From Pontibacter mucosus (lineage in GTDB: Bacteria; Bacteroidota; Bacteroidia; Cytophagales; Hymenobacteraceae), in the NCBI RefSeq assembly GCF_003054055.1, contig NZ_QBKI01000012.1:62001-126000 (forward strand): 64,000 nt of DNA. Reading direction: 5' to 3'. How positions within the stretch are numbered: the first letter of the stretch is position 1; the number at the start of each line of letters is the position of its first letter. This document shows, piece by piece, positions 52,895 through 61,280 of the stretch. The notes under the pieces are model-generated. The model worked only from the letters and a program-made list of their open reading frames with translations. It was not told where the DNA came from and did no database searches. The position numbers and the translations under genes are program-made.

Positions 52895-54214
52895 CTACTC
52901 CCGCTCCACATACTTTGTAATGCAATGCACGGAGCCGGCAAACTCCGCCAGCGGGTGGTAGTCCTCCAGCAAGATTACAGTAAAGCCAAGTCCCTCCCAG
53001 ATCTCCTTGTTCCGTTGGTCTACCTGCTGCAGCTCCTGCCAGTTGCCATGGCCATAGGTTGGCAACCAGACCGTTCTCTCCTCCGGCCCCTTTACTTCCA
53101 CCAGCGCATTGTTGTAGGTAGCGTAATACCACTTCCGCACCCTCTCCTGCTCATCGTCCACGTACACCAGCGGCAACGGGTTCCGGAGTACCTCAAACTT
53201 AAGCCTTTCCAGCAGGTCGGCTATCTCGTCGAAGGCTTCAGGCGTGGCCAGGTCATCGAAGTTATTGCTCAGCATCCGGGAAGCCATGCGCGGGTCCCCG
53301 ACCAGCACCTGGTACTTGCCCTGCGCGTTGCGGCCAGCCAGCGTTAAAAACATATCGATGTGGAAGATGGGCTGCACGGTGCCTTCGGTGTTCCTGGCGT
53401 AGAGGATCTCTTTCCAGTCTTCGCCGCTTAGTTTAAAGGGCCGCTCCTGTTCTGCCGGAAGCTGCAGCGTGGTGCAGATAAAGTATAGAATCCTGTCCCT
53501 GTCGAGGTACTGCTGGTAGAGTGCCGTCAGTTTTTTCTTCAGATGGTTGCCGTCCCCCTGTAGCATGTAGCGCAGGTCCAGGAACGTGTCCACACCGTAG
53601 TTGGCCCCCAGCAGGAAGAAATCATCCCCCACCAGCACATTGCCCCCCTCAAAGTATACCGGTACCTTCACCCGCTGCCAGCCAAACTCCCTGGCGGCAT
53701 AGTAACTGGCCAGTTCATCGCCTGCCCTGCGGTTGGAGTGCGGCTGCACCATGTAAGGCACCCCCTCCGGGTCGTGCACCAGCTCAAAGTCATCCTCTGC
53801 CCACACGGTCATTTCGATGGCGTCGGGCACGGTGGCCAGCTGCACCCGGTGCTCCAGCTCCTGCTGCTGCACCCACGCCTGCACACTCTCCTTTACCGAA
53901 GCATGCGTCAGTATAAAGAACCTGGTGTAGGAAGGCAGTTTAAGGATGAGGTCGGCGTATACTTTCCAGCAGGGATTATCCTCGCCCGCCATGGCATAGG
54001 CCGGTATGGTTAAGGCCAGGGCTTTGAGGGCACCGTCCGCGCTTGGCACCAGGCGGGGCTGCAGGGGCAGTGTCTGACAGTCCTGCATCAGGCTTATCGC
54101 GATGCTGCGCCGGCGCATGGCCTCTCCGTTCAGCACCTGTTCCTCCTCTTTGTTCAGCTCCGGTATTAACGGGTAGTGTCTGGGGCGAAGTTTGGTTTCC
54201 CTTGCATATTGCAT
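52895..54214 (-). CDS. agmatine/peptidylarginine deiminase-like protein
   Basis: About 439 residues of the guanidino-group-modifying (pentein) superfamily. Seen are WAEDDFELV, FEGGNVLVGDDFFLLG, PIFHIDMFLTLAG (His-Asp) and the C-terminal catalytic Cys in GSVHCITKY near residue 431. These are the Asp, His, Asp and Cys positions of agmatine and peptidylarginine deiminases. It is longer than AguA (about 370), with extra material before the catalytic Cys. ATG at 54214 (MQYARETKLRPR) follows the preceding gene's stop (54238); a start at 54283 would overlap that gene. Arginine or an arginyl peptide is the likely substrate given the neighbours; this is inference. Confidence 0.75.
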   Translation of the reverse strand: MQYARETKLRPRHYPLIPELNKEEEQVLNGEAMRRRSIAISLMQDCQTLPLQPRLVPSADGALKALALTIPAYAMAGEDNPCWKVYADLILKLPSYTRFFILTHASVKESVQAWVQQQELEHRVQLATVPDAIEMTVWAEDDFELVHDPEGVPYMVQPHSNRRAGDELASYYAAREFGWQRVKVPVYFEGGNVLVGDDFFLLGANYGVDTFLDLRYMLQGDGNHLKKKLTALYQQYLDRDRILYFICTTLQLPAEQERPFKLSGEDWKEILYARNTEGTVQPIFHIDMFLTLAGRNAQGKYQVLVGDPRMASRMLSNNFDDLATPEAFDEIADLLERLKFEVLRNPLPLVYVDDEQERVRKWYYATYNNALVEVKGPEERTVWLPTYGHGNWQELQQVDQRNKEIWEGLGFTVILLEDYHPLAEFAGSVHCITKYVERE

Positions 54215-54237
54215 CCAAAATTTGTTTTCAGTGGTGG

Positions 54238-54630
54238 TTACACGCTTTTCTCGCTCACCTCCCTGGAGCCTGCCCAAAGCCAAAGTATAATCAGTATGGC
54301 TTCGGCCACGGCATCCAGCAGGTATATGTTTCTGATCACATCAGTCAGGGCATAGTATACATCTATCCCTATCAGACCGGCCGCTGAGGCCATGCCCAGC
54401 CCTTTTATCTCCTGCGTCACCCGCCGCCGCAGGCCCGCCGCCAGCAGGGTGCCGCCAATTACGGTAATAAGCACGCCTACCGTGTACAGCAGCCAATAGT
54501 CCTGCTTGGGGCCTGTTACCCATACAAAGCTTTTCAGGTGGAGAAATGGCCAGATACCCGTGATCAGCCAGTAGCCGCCTTGCAGCAATGCCACTAAACG
54601 CAGGCCCGGCCGGATGGTAGATGCGCCCAT
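54238..54630 (-). CDS. small four-helix membrane protein
   Basis: A 130-residue integral membrane protein with four hydrophobic segments (about 12-30, 45-65, 78-92, 100-120). It resembles small uncharacterised membrane proteins annotated in Cytophagales; I cannot name a family. It lies 9 bases downstream of the cyanophycinase-like gene and ends 23 bases before the deiminase-like start, so it is the middle gene of a three-gene operon. Confidence 0.7.
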   Translation of the reverse strand: MGASTIRPGLRLVALLQGGYWLITGIWPFLHLKSFVWVTGPKQDYWLLYTVGVLITVIGGTLLAAGLRRRVTQEIKGLGMASAAGLIGIDVYYALTDVIRNIYLLDAVAEAILIILWLWAGSREVSEKSV

Positions 54631-54639
54631 TGCCCTGTT

Positions 54640-55536
54640 TTACACGTGCAGTTCGTCCCAGGTGGGTATTCTATACTTCTCACCCGGGCAAAGCAGGTGC
54701 ACACACAGGTTGCGGACCGAGAAGGGCTCTCCGGTCCCGATTTCGTAGATGTTCGTCTTGGATATACCCATGCCATCGATGATGGTGACCAGGCCGCTGC
54801 CCAATACCTCCAGCTCGCGCCCCTCCGAGACACAGATGGCGGTGTCCTCCTCCAGCCCCAGGCCGATACAGCCGGGGTTGGTGACAATGCACTGGGCCAT
54901 GCGCACCAGACGTCCGCGTTCGATGAAGTGGGTGTCAATGGCTACGTTCTTGAGGAACTCCAGCCCGGTGGTGACGCGGACATCGCCCTTCAGAAAGCCT
55001 CCGTGGGTGTCTGCCTCGTAGATCATGGGGGTGGACAGGGCTGTGGCGCCCGCGCTGGTTCCGGCAATGATGATCTCTTCGTAGGTATAGCGCTCTTTCA
55101 TGAGCTGCAGCAGCCTGGTGCCCCCCAGAATAGAGGTAAGCCGCAGCTGGTCGCCACCGGTAAAGTAAATCCCCGCCGCTTTCTGGATGATTTCATAGTG
55201 TTTGGGGTCCTGCGCGTCTTCGCGGGTCCGGATATCGAGCACCTCCACGTTTTCTACTCCTAGATCCTTGAAGAGCCTGGTATACTCCTTGCCTATCTCT
55301 TCGGGTATGTTGGAGGCCGTTGGTAACACCGCCACAGTAGGGCTAGTGCCCTTTAAGGCGGCAACGAAGTACTTGAGGATTTCCTCACTCTCAAAATCAA
55401 CGTTGGTGGCCTGCTCCGGCTTTAGCTCTTCTCCTCCCCCCTTGCTCTCTTTTCCGCCTATTGCCAGCAGGCGCCCTTTCGGCACAGGGGCCTCACTTTT
55501 GGTTTTATGCTGTTCTGTTACCTTACGCTTTGCCAT
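54640..55536 (-). CDS. cphB: cyanophycinase-like peptidase (S51)
   Basis: A 298-residue serine peptidase of family S51. In characterised members it cuts cyanophycin (multi-L-arginyl-poly-L-aspartate) to beta-Asp-Arg. The nucleophile elbow is AGTSAGATALSTPM with Ser161; FTGGDQLRLTSIL at about 125-137 and RGRLVRMAQCIVTNPGCIGLGLEEDTAI match the family, the last carrying the active-site Glu. The N-terminus is a Lys/Glu-rich extension (about 20 residues), no signal peptide. Start ATG at 55536. It heads an operon with the membrane and deiminase-like genes. No cyanophycin synthetase gene is in the window, so the substrate may come from elsewhere or be another beta-aspartyl peptide. Confidence 0.85.
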   Translation of the reverse strand: MAKRKVTEQHKTKSEAPVPKGRLLAIGGKESKGGGEELKPEQATNVDFESEEILKYFVAALKGTSPTVAVLPTASNIPEEIGKEYTRLFKDLGVENVEVLDIRTREDAQDPKHYEIIQKAAGIYFTGGDQLRLTSILGGTRLLQLMKERYTYEEIIIAGTSAGATALSTPMIYEADTHGGFLKGDVRVTTGLEFLKNVAIDTHFIERGRLVRMAQCIVTNPGCIGLGLEEDTAICVSEGRELEVLGSGLVTIIDGMGISKTNIYEIGTGEPFSVRNLCVHLLCPGEKYRIPTWDELHV

Positions 55537-55608
55537 TTAAAAATTGCTCCTTTCACGGATGGGTGAATATTTGCAAAGTTGGGTGCACTTACAAATTGAG
55601 CTGCCGGC

Positions 55609-55947
55609 TTAACGGCTGAGCTTGTCCAGGTCCTTGCCCAGGTCCCTTACCTGCCTCATAAAGGCTTCCACTGTCTCGTCAGCATACGTACCGTAGGCGT
55701 CCGAGATGGTACCCTTGGCTCCTGTGTCTGTTTCCAGCACATACAGTATAGCCATGTCGTCAGGGTTGCTTTCGCCCTCAAAGCGGTAGAAGTTAACGAT
55801 TTGCACCTGCTCGGGCCTGAACTGCTGCTCGCCATCTATGGTGCGCAGCACGCCTTCCTCTGCTACCCTGAAATCGAGGGTATAGCCCTCCTGGCGCACC
55901 TTCTCGAGCACCGACACCAGCGTTTTCAGTTGTCTTTTCTCTTCCAT
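55609..55947 (-). CDS. conserved small Bacteroidota protein
   Basis: A 112-residue soluble protein starting at ATG 55947 (MEEKRQLKTLVSVLEKVRQEG). Blocks GYTLDFRVAEEGVLRTIDG, FRPEQVQIVNFYRFEGESNPDDMAILYVLET and GAKGTISDAYGTYADETV are shared with short Bacteroidota proteins often mislabelled as phosphoribosylpyrophosphate synthetase; there is no PRPP-binding loop here, so that label should not be used. Function unknown. It lies 72 bases upstream of the cyanophycinase-like gene on the same strand and could be in its transcript. The frame continues upstream to 56106 but that part is unlike the family. Confidence 0.7.
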   Translation of the reverse strand: MEEKRQLKTLVSVLEKVRQEGYTLDFRVAEEGVLRTIDGEQQFRPEQVQIVNFYRFEGESNPDDMAILYVLETDTGAKGTISDAYGTYADETVEAFMRQVRDLGKDLDKLSR

Positions 55948-56025
55948 ATCCTCGGGGTTTATAGTTTCTTGTTCCCCTCCTGATACTGCCAACAGCCCTC
56001 CAATTGTTTCACTCGGGCTGTATTC

Positions 56026-56062
56026 ATAAAAAATGCAGCGCCGGCACAGAGTACCGGCGCTG
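56026..56062 (-). terminator. hairpin with T-run, minus strand
   Basis: CAGCGCCGG pairs perfectly with CCGGCGCTG around CACAGAGTA. On the minus strand it is followed by CATTTTTTATG. Confidence 0.7.
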
Positions 56063-56232
56063 AACTGTTTGACTTTAAACAGAAGTTTCTGGTACCAGGC
56101 GTTCATTGGGGTTGGGTATCACATGAAAGATTATGTGAAAGCCTGGTTATAGGAAGCTATGAAAGTTTCTACCTCTCCAACGCCATCGGGAGAGAAGAAA
56201 ATCCGAGAACAATGATCGTATCTTTTAATGTG

Positions 56233-56281
56233 AAAAAAGGGAGGACCACCCTCAGCACCCAGATTAGGTATGGCCGCTCCC
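56233..56281 (-). terminator. imperfect hairpin with T-run, minus strand
   Basis: GGGAG..CCA pairs with TGG..CTCCC across a loop of about 22 bases; on the minus strand it ends in TTTTTT. Confidence 0.5.
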
Positions 56282-56543
56282 AGTTTTCACAGCCTGGTCA
56301 GTCTCGTTAAGAACACTAACCCGACAGCTCAATATTAGTAGATTTTTACGGTTCTATACTTGGCGCAGCTACCAGCCAGGGCTACTTTACGGCTTAATAC
56401 CTCTAAAATACCGGCTTACCGCAGGCACTACGTATTTACCGCAAAACAGGACCGGCTAGAAGCAGCAAGTTACGTGTGGAGGGAACCTAGCCGATTAAGG
56501 CCACACCAACCCCATATGCCCAAAACAGGGGGTGCAGAAAAGA

Positions 56544-56582
56544 GCAGGCTGGCCTGGCAAAGGTTCTGCCAGGCCAGCCTGC
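56544..56582 (-). terminator. terminator of carbonic anhydrase gene
   Basis: A perfect 16-bp stem (GCAGGCTGGCCTGGCA and partner) with a 7-base loop; on the minus strand it is followed by TCTTTTCT, 64 bases past the stop codon. Confidence 0.8.
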
Positions 56583-56645
56583 AACACGTAGATGCATCCG
56601 TATTAATTACGATGCAAAAATTATACTTAATGTGCTAAGGTGGGG

Positions 56646-57275
56646 TTAATCCTCATAGAAGGTCACCAGGCCTGTTGCCACTTCGTAGAGGCCGCCCACT
56701 ATCTTAATGCTTCCCTCCTGCTCCATGGCAGCCAGTATCGGGCTCTCCTCCCGGATGCGGCGGATGGTGTGGTGCACGTTGTTGACCGTTACGTTGTAAA
56801 CGAAATCGGTATTCTTTCCGGTGCGCTCGTTTGCCGGGGTGGTGCTTTCGCTTTCGATGGCGGGCTTTACCTTGTCGAGCAGGCCGGTCAGGTGGCCCAG
56901 CTCCACGTGGTTGCAGGCGCCGTAAATGGCCCCGCAGCGGGTGTGCCCCAGCACCAGCACCAGCTTGGAGCCAGCCAGCTTGCAGGCAAATTCCATACTT
57001 CCCAGAATGTCCTCGTTGAGCACGTTACCGGCTATGCGGATGCTGAAGATATCCCCCAGCCCCTGGTCAAAAATCAGCTCGGCTGAGGTCCGGGAGTCGA
57101 TGCAACTCAGAATGGCGGCAAAAGGGAACTGCCCCTCTGAGGTTTCGTTTACCTGCTGCAGCAGGTTGCGGTTAGCCTTCAGGTTGTTGATAAAACGCTG
57201 GTTGCCCTCCTTCAGAATCTCAAGCGCTTTCTCGGGAGTCAGGTTGTTCTGGGTTTCTTGGGTATGTGTTCTCAT
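56646..57275 (-). CDS. beta-carbonic anhydrase
   Basis: Interconverts carbon dioxide and bicarbonate. The 209-residue protein has the zinc ligands Cys and the Asp-Arg dyad in ILSCIDSRTSAELIFDQGLGDIFSIR and the His-x-x-Cys in VLGHTRCGAIYGACNH. IRIAGN and IVGGLYEVATGLVTF complete the family pattern. ATG at 57275 (MRTHTQETQNNLTPEKAL) is the start; the frame runs on upstream into the spacer, but that part is unlike the family. No signal peptide, so it is cytoplasmic. It is divergent from a histidine kinase gene 331 bases away. Confidence 0.92.
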   Translation of the reverse strand: MRTHTQETQNNLTPEKALEILKEGNQRFINNLKANRNLLQQVNETSEGQFPFAAILSCIDSRTSAELIFDQGLGDIFSIRIAGNVLNEDILGSMEFACKLAGSKLVLVLGHTRCGAIYGACNHVELGHLTGLLDKVKPAIESESTTPANERTGKNTDFVYNVTVNNVHHTIRRIREESPILAAMEQEGSIKIVGGLYEVATGLVTFYED

Positions 57276-57606
57276 GCGTGTTGATTGCAGGCGTTGGCTA
57301 TAGTTCATACTTTCTCGCCCCTGTTTTGGTTTGCTTCTACCACAGCGCATGCAGGATGGCGGCACTCTCGCAGGGCAGGAAAGTACGCTGTAGGTACATA
57401 TGGTAAATTTACGGGCATTCCGGATCTGTATCTGGTATGCCTCCCCGGGCGTGCCGGGAAAACAATGCCGCAAGTTACTATGTAAAGCGCTTTTTACAGC
57501 ACATTTATTCCAGAAGTTAAGCGGCAGGTTGTACAGCGCCTGCTTTATGGATAACTTATGCGGGCAGCCGTCAGCCTTTAGAAGACGCCGCGCGTTTAAA
57601 TAATAT
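57276..57606. other. divergent spacer, carbonic anhydrase to kinase
   Basis: A 331-base spacer for two divergent genes. It has CATACTTTC (57306), TATGGTAAATTTACG and a mildly AT-rich end (57590-57605) before the kinase start. I see no gene, hairpin or repeat in it. Confidence 0.45.
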
Positions 57607-60267
57607 ATGAACATAACCGCCAAACTACCGGTAGCGACGCTGAAGGCCCTGGAAAAAGTGCCTGACCTTTACCTGGTTCTTTCTCCTGATTTGGAGGTGC
57701 TCACGGCATCCGATGCGCTGCTGACAGCCATGTCCGCCTCCCGAAAGAGTATGGCAGGTAAGTCTGTGGCCGATATTTTCACCGTCGGGAACGCTACTAC
57801 GGCCTCTGCCGTTGAAGCCCTGCTAAACGAGGCGGTGCAAAAGGCATTGGGCCATGAGGTGCCGCAACATATCAGCCTCCTGCAAAGCCGGACGGCACAA
57901 CTATGGCGGGTGCAGCCTTCGCCCGTAACAGATGAGGCCGGGGCTATACTTTACACCATCCTCAAGCTAACCCCAGCCGGGCGGCGGGAGCACGAAACCC
58001 AGCCAAACACAGTGGATAAATACCATACCCTGTTCAACTCCATAAACCAGGGCTTCTGCATCCTGGAGCTATACTTTGATGAGCACCAGAAGCCTGTGGA
58101 TTACCGCTACCTGGAGGTAAACCCTGCCTTTAAGCAGCATACTTCAATCAAAAACGCACAGGGCAAAACAATTAGGGAGCTGCTGCCAGGCATAGAGCCC
58201 TTCTGGATAGAGCAGTATGGGCAGGTGGCGCTTACCGGCCAGCCCATACGGCTGGTGGAGGAGGTGCATGACCTGGGCATCTGGTTTGATGTGTATGCCT
58301 TCCGGATAGGCAACCCCGATGCCCATCACGTGGCCGTCCTGTTCAGTAACATCACTGAGAAAAGGAAAGCCGAGGAAGCCCTGCGCGAGAGTGAGGACCG
58401 TTTCCGGACAGTGGTGAACCTGGTGCCGGACATGCTCTGGATAAACAACGCTGACGGTGCTATTAGCTGGTACAGCCAGCGCTGGTATGAATACACCGGG
58501 CTTTCAGAGCAGGACTCCATAGGCTACGGATGGCTTAAGTCCTTGCACCCGGACGACCAGAAGCATGCATGGCACAACTTCACGAAGGCGGCGGAAGAAG
58601 CCAGGCCGCTCCGCCAGGAATACCGCATCCGTGACGCCGCAGGTGGGTACAGGTGGTTTCTGGTACAGGCGCTGCCCATAAAGGACAAGGAGGGCAGGGC
58701 CTTGCAGTGGTTCGGGGCCGCCACCGACATACATGAGCACAAGCTGGCCGAGGAGGTGATTGCCAACCATAACGCCCTGCTGGAGCAGGAGGTAAGCGAA
58801 CGCACGGAGGCCATGCAGGAAAGTAAGGAACTCCTGGCTTCCGTGCTCGAGAACACCTCCAGCAACATCATGGTGCTCAAAGCCATCCGGGACAGCAACG
58901 GAGAGATCATGGATTTTGAGTACGTGCTAACCAACAGTAACCTGTTGCGCGCTGCCACCCGCGACTCCCTGGTAGGCAGAAAGTTTGGCGAGGAGGCGCC
59001 GGGTGTGCTGCCCGCCGCGCTGCAAGCCAACTTTAAGGAGGTGGTTGAGCTGGGCCACGACTGGACGGGGGAAGCCCAGGTGCGTTTTGAGCACCGGGAA
59101 GTATGGTCGCAGGTGTATGCCCGCAAGTTTGACGACGGGGTGCTGGTCACCTATTTCGATATAACGCAACTGAAGGAGGCAGAGCGGGAACTGCGCGACA
59201 ACACGATGTTTATCGAGCAGATCATGGACGCCACCCCGGACTTTATCATGGTCTTCAACCTACAAACCAACAAGGTGGATTTTGTGAACCGGAGCGCCTA
59301 CCTGGGCAATGAGTTCCGCTTCCACGAGACACTCAGCCTGGATTACGCCAAGATCCTGGAACGCGCCCACCCTCAGGACAGGAAACCGCTGCACCGGTTT
59401 ATAGAGCGTTTTCGTACTGCCGCCGACGGGCAGGTATACTCGCTGGAATACCGTGTGCTGCAGGAGGGCAAAACCGTCTGGTACCGGACAAGAGGCAAGG
59501 TTTTTAAACGCGACGCCGCCGGCACCCCCACCCACTACATCAGCGTGGTGCAGGACATCTCGGCGCTGAAGCAACTGGAGGCTGAAAATACCAGGATGCG
59601 GCTGGATCAGCAGAAGGCATTGCTGCTGGCCATCCTTCAGGCACAGGAAGAGGAGCGGCGCAGGATATCGGAGGCCCTGCACAACGGCGTGGGCCAGCAA
59701 CTGTACGCAGCTAAAATCCACCTGGACCTGCTGCATGGGCAGGGCACGGCCCCTGACCCGAAAGCAGTGGCTGCCCTGGCGCAGGTAGACCACATACTGA
59801 AGCAGGCCATCAACCAAACGCGCAGCCTTTCGCATGAGCTGACACCCGCTGTGTTGGGGCAGTTTGGGCTGGAGGCCGCCTTCCACGACATCGCCAACTC
59901 GCTCAGCAGCAAAACCCTGAAGCTACAGTGCGTAGTAGCCAACCTGCCCAAAAACCTTGATAAGAACCTGCAGATAGTGCTTTACCGGATTGCCCAGGAA
60001 CTGGCCAACAATGTCCTCAAACACGCCAGGGCCACCGCCGCCAGCCTGCTGCTCCGCAACGAGGACGACACCCTCATCCTTACGGCAGAGGACAATGGTG
60101 TTGGCTTTGACCCGGCTAAGCTGCCTGCCAAAGGAATCGGGCTGAGCTCTATACAAGACCGCGTAAAACTGCTGAACGGCTCCTGCAGCCTTAGCTCCTC
60201 TCCCGGCCAGGGCACCTCGGTGGAGGTCCGGCTGCCGCTTCATCCGCTGTCCCTGCAAAAAGTATAA
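57607..60267 (+). CDS. multi-PAS NarL-class sensor histidine kinase
   Basis: An 886-residue kinase without membrane helices. There are about five PAS-type domains: residues 15-125, 130-260 (YHTLFNSINQGFCILELYFDE), 265-390 (DRFRTVVNLVPDMLWINNADGAISWYS), 420-525 and 530-655 (IEQIMDATPDFIMVFN). Then HisKA_3 with RRRISEALHNGVGQQLYAAK, phospho-acceptor His692, and a HATPase_c with ELANNVLKHARAT, DNGVGFDPAKLP and GIGLSSIQDRVKLLNGS. HisKA_3 kinases pair with LuxR-type regulators; such a regulator gene lies convergent at 60603-61280. The stop codon is inside an AAGTATAA/TTATACTT inverted pair. Confidence 0.92.
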   Translation: MNITAKLPVATLKALEKVPDLYLVLSPDLEVLTASDALLTAMSASRKSMAGKSVADIFTVGNATTASAVEALLNEAVQKALGHEVPQHISLLQSRTAQLWRVQPSPVTDEAGAILYTILKLTPAGRREHETQPNTVDKYHTLFNSINQGFCILELYFDEHQKPVDYRYLEVNPAFKQHTSIKNAQGKTIRELLPGIEPFWIEQYGQVALTGQPIRLVEEVHDLGIWFDVYAFRIGNPDAHHVAVLFSNITEKRKAEEALRESEDRFRTVVNLVPDMLWINNADGAISWYSQRWYEYTGLSEQDSIGYGWLKSLHPDDQKHAWHNFTKAAEEARPLRQEYRIRDAAGGYRWFLVQALPIKDKEGRALQWFGAATDIHEHKLAEEVIANHNALLEQEVSERTEAMQESKELLASVLENTSSNIMVLKAIRDSNGEIMDFEYVLTNSNLLRAATRDSLVGRKFGEEAPGVLPAALQANFKEVVELGHDWTGEAQVRFEHREVWSQVYARKFDDGVLVTYFDITQLKEAERELRDNTMFIEQIMDATPDFIMVFNLQTNKVDFVNRSAYLGNEFRFHETLSLDYAKILERAHPQDRKPLHRFIERFRTAADGQVYSLEYRVLQEGKTVWYRTRGKVFKRDAAGTPTHYISVVQDISALKQLEAENTRMRLDQQKALLLAILQAQEEERRRISEALHNGVGQQLYAAKIHLDLLHGQGTAPDPKAVAALAQVDHILKQAINQTRSLSHELTPAVLGQFGLEAAFHDIANSLSSKTLKLQCVVANLPKNLDKNLQIVLYRIAQELANNVLKHARATAASLLLRNEDDTLILTAEDNGVGFDPAKLPAKGIGLSSIQDRVKLLNGSCSLSSSPGQGTSVEVRLPLHPLSLQKV

Positions 60268-60321
60268 GTTGCGATTTATACTTTAAGGAAGGGGTAACCC
60301 CCTAACCCCTCCAGGGAGGGG
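60259..60321. repeat. motif hairpin and CCCCTCC hairpin
   Basis: AAAGTATAA (60259-60267) pairs with TTATACTTT (60276-60284) at the kinase stop codon. Next comes CCCCTCC-AG-GGAGGGG (60306-60321), a spacer hairpin of the same kind as at 1694 and 5797. The two could together act as a termination region for the kinase gene. Confidence 0.6.
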
Positions 60322-60382
60322 AGTTATACTTGAAAGTAATTCCCTCCTTCGAGGCAGATCCATTACATTCCCTTAACCTTGT

Positions 60383-60459
60383 TGTCATCCTGAAAGGATC
60401 TTGGTGGCTTGTAGTAGAGGCTTAACCTACCTTCTACCAGGTTTCTTAACAGAATGACA
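60383..60459. repeat. TGTCATCC...GAATGACA element
   Basis: A 77-base element with imperfect ends TGTCATCC and GAATGACA and the internal CTGAAAGGATCTTGGTGG, a phrase common in Bacteroidota spacers. It resembles the palindrome at 17776-17832 by its TGTCAT ends. It lies in the 335-base gap between the kinase and the response-regulator genes; no gene is present there. Confidence 0.55.
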
Positions 60460-60534
60460 GAAAGTTTAAAGCCATTGAGTGTAGAATGAAGCAGCTCTGC
60501 TCCAAGGGGTAGGCTAGGTACAAACTAAAGCTAT

Positions 60535-60585
60535 AAAGTATAAAGCGGCGCCGGGGCTATGTACCCCGGCGCCACTTTATACTTT
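60535..60585. terminator. terminator with motif stem, convergent genes
   Basis: AAAGTATAAAG plus GGCGCCGGGG (60535-60556) pairs with CCCCGGCGCC plus CTTTATACTTT (60564-60585), 21 of 22 positions, with a 7-base loop. It sits 17 bases past the response-regulator stop and serves both strands. Confidence 0.85.
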
Positions 60586-60602
60586 ATGCAACAGCTCTTT
60601 TG

Positions 60603-61280
60603 CTATAGCTGGTTATCAACCCCGATGATTTTGTGTTCGATGGCATACTTTATCAGGTTAGCCGTGTTCTTGGCCTGTGTTTTCTCCAGGATGTTCTGCC
60701 GGTGCGTTTCGATGGTGCGCTTGCTCGTGAAAAGCTTGTCAGCGATTTCGGCGTTGGTATAGCCCTCGGCGATGAGCGTGAGTACCTGCACCTCCCGCTT
60801 CGAGAGTTTTTTGTCGTCCAGGAGCTGGCTGGCTGCCTGGGGAACCGGTTGCGATGCCTGCTCCACCAGTTTTACCGAGATGTCCCCGCTAATGTACCTG
60901 CCCCCTCCTGCCACCAGCTTGATGGCGGCGCAAAGCTCGTCCTTGCTGGTGGTTTTAAGCAGGTAGCCTGAGGCACCGCTAGCCAGCATCTTCTGCACAA
61001 AGGGCAGGTTGTTGTGCATCGACAGGGCAATAACCTTTACTTCCGGAAACTGACGCCCCACCGCTTCTGTGGTCTCAAAGCCATCCATTTCCGGCATGTT
61101 TATATCCATGAGCACCACATCCGCCCCGGACTCTGCCAGTTTGCTGAGCACTTCCCTGCCGTTGTTGGCCTCGCCTATTATCTCCAGCTCCTTATCCTGC
61201 TCCAGCAGCATGCGCAAGCCCTGCCGCAAAATGATATGATCATCGGCTATAATAACCCTTATCCGCTTCTGTCCTTCCAT
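60603..61280 (-). CDS. NarL/LuxR-type response regulator
   Basis: A 225-residue cytoplasmic transcription regulator. Receiver domain: acidic pair in IIADDHIILRQGL, phospho-acceptor Asp59 (VVLMDINMPEMDGF), Thr/Ser switch in VIALSMHNN, Lys in GYLLKTTSKDEL. An output LuxR helix-turn-helix at about 158-210 reads LSKREVQVLTLIAEGYTNAEIADKLFTSKRTIETHRQNIL. It is convergent with the multi-PAS kinase gene, its probable partner, separated by a shared terminator. The regulon cannot be read. Confidence 0.93.
   Translation of the reverse strand: MEGQKRIRVIIADDHIILRQGLRMLLEQDKELEIIGEANNGREVLSKLAESGADVVLMDINMPEMDGFETTEAVGRQFPEVKVIALSMHNNLPFVQKMLASGASGYLLKTTSKDELCAAIKLVAGGGRYISGDISVKLVEQASQPVPQAASQLLDDKKLSKREVQVLTLIAEGYTNAEIADKLFTSKRTIETHRQNILEKTQAKNTANLIKYAIEHKIIGVDNQL

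Larger units (their letters stand above)
55948..56645. other. 698-base spacer with minus-strand hairpins
   Basis: No convincing gene lies between the small conserved protein and carbonic anhydrase. It contains three stem-loops that look like minus-strand terminators: 56026-56062, 56233-56281 and 56544-56582. The first two have no upstream minus-strand gene to terminate after the third has ended the carbonic anhydrase message. A frame at 56360-56638 on the plus strand has no homologue I know and odd composition, so I left it out. A small RNA on the minus strand is possible. Confidence 0.5.

Noticed and set aside
55609..55947. Phosphoribosylpyrophosphate synthetase
   Set aside because: The usual label for this family, but there is no PRPP-binding loop and the protein is far too short.
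56360..56638. Possible 92-residue gene upstream of carbonic anhydrase terminator
   Set aside because: It runs through the minus-strand terminator hairpin and has no known motif; composition is not coding-like.
57276..57623. Upstream extension of carbonic anhydrase
   Set aside because: The extra residues are rich in Cys, Arg and Pro, unlike the family, and overlap the divergent kinase start.
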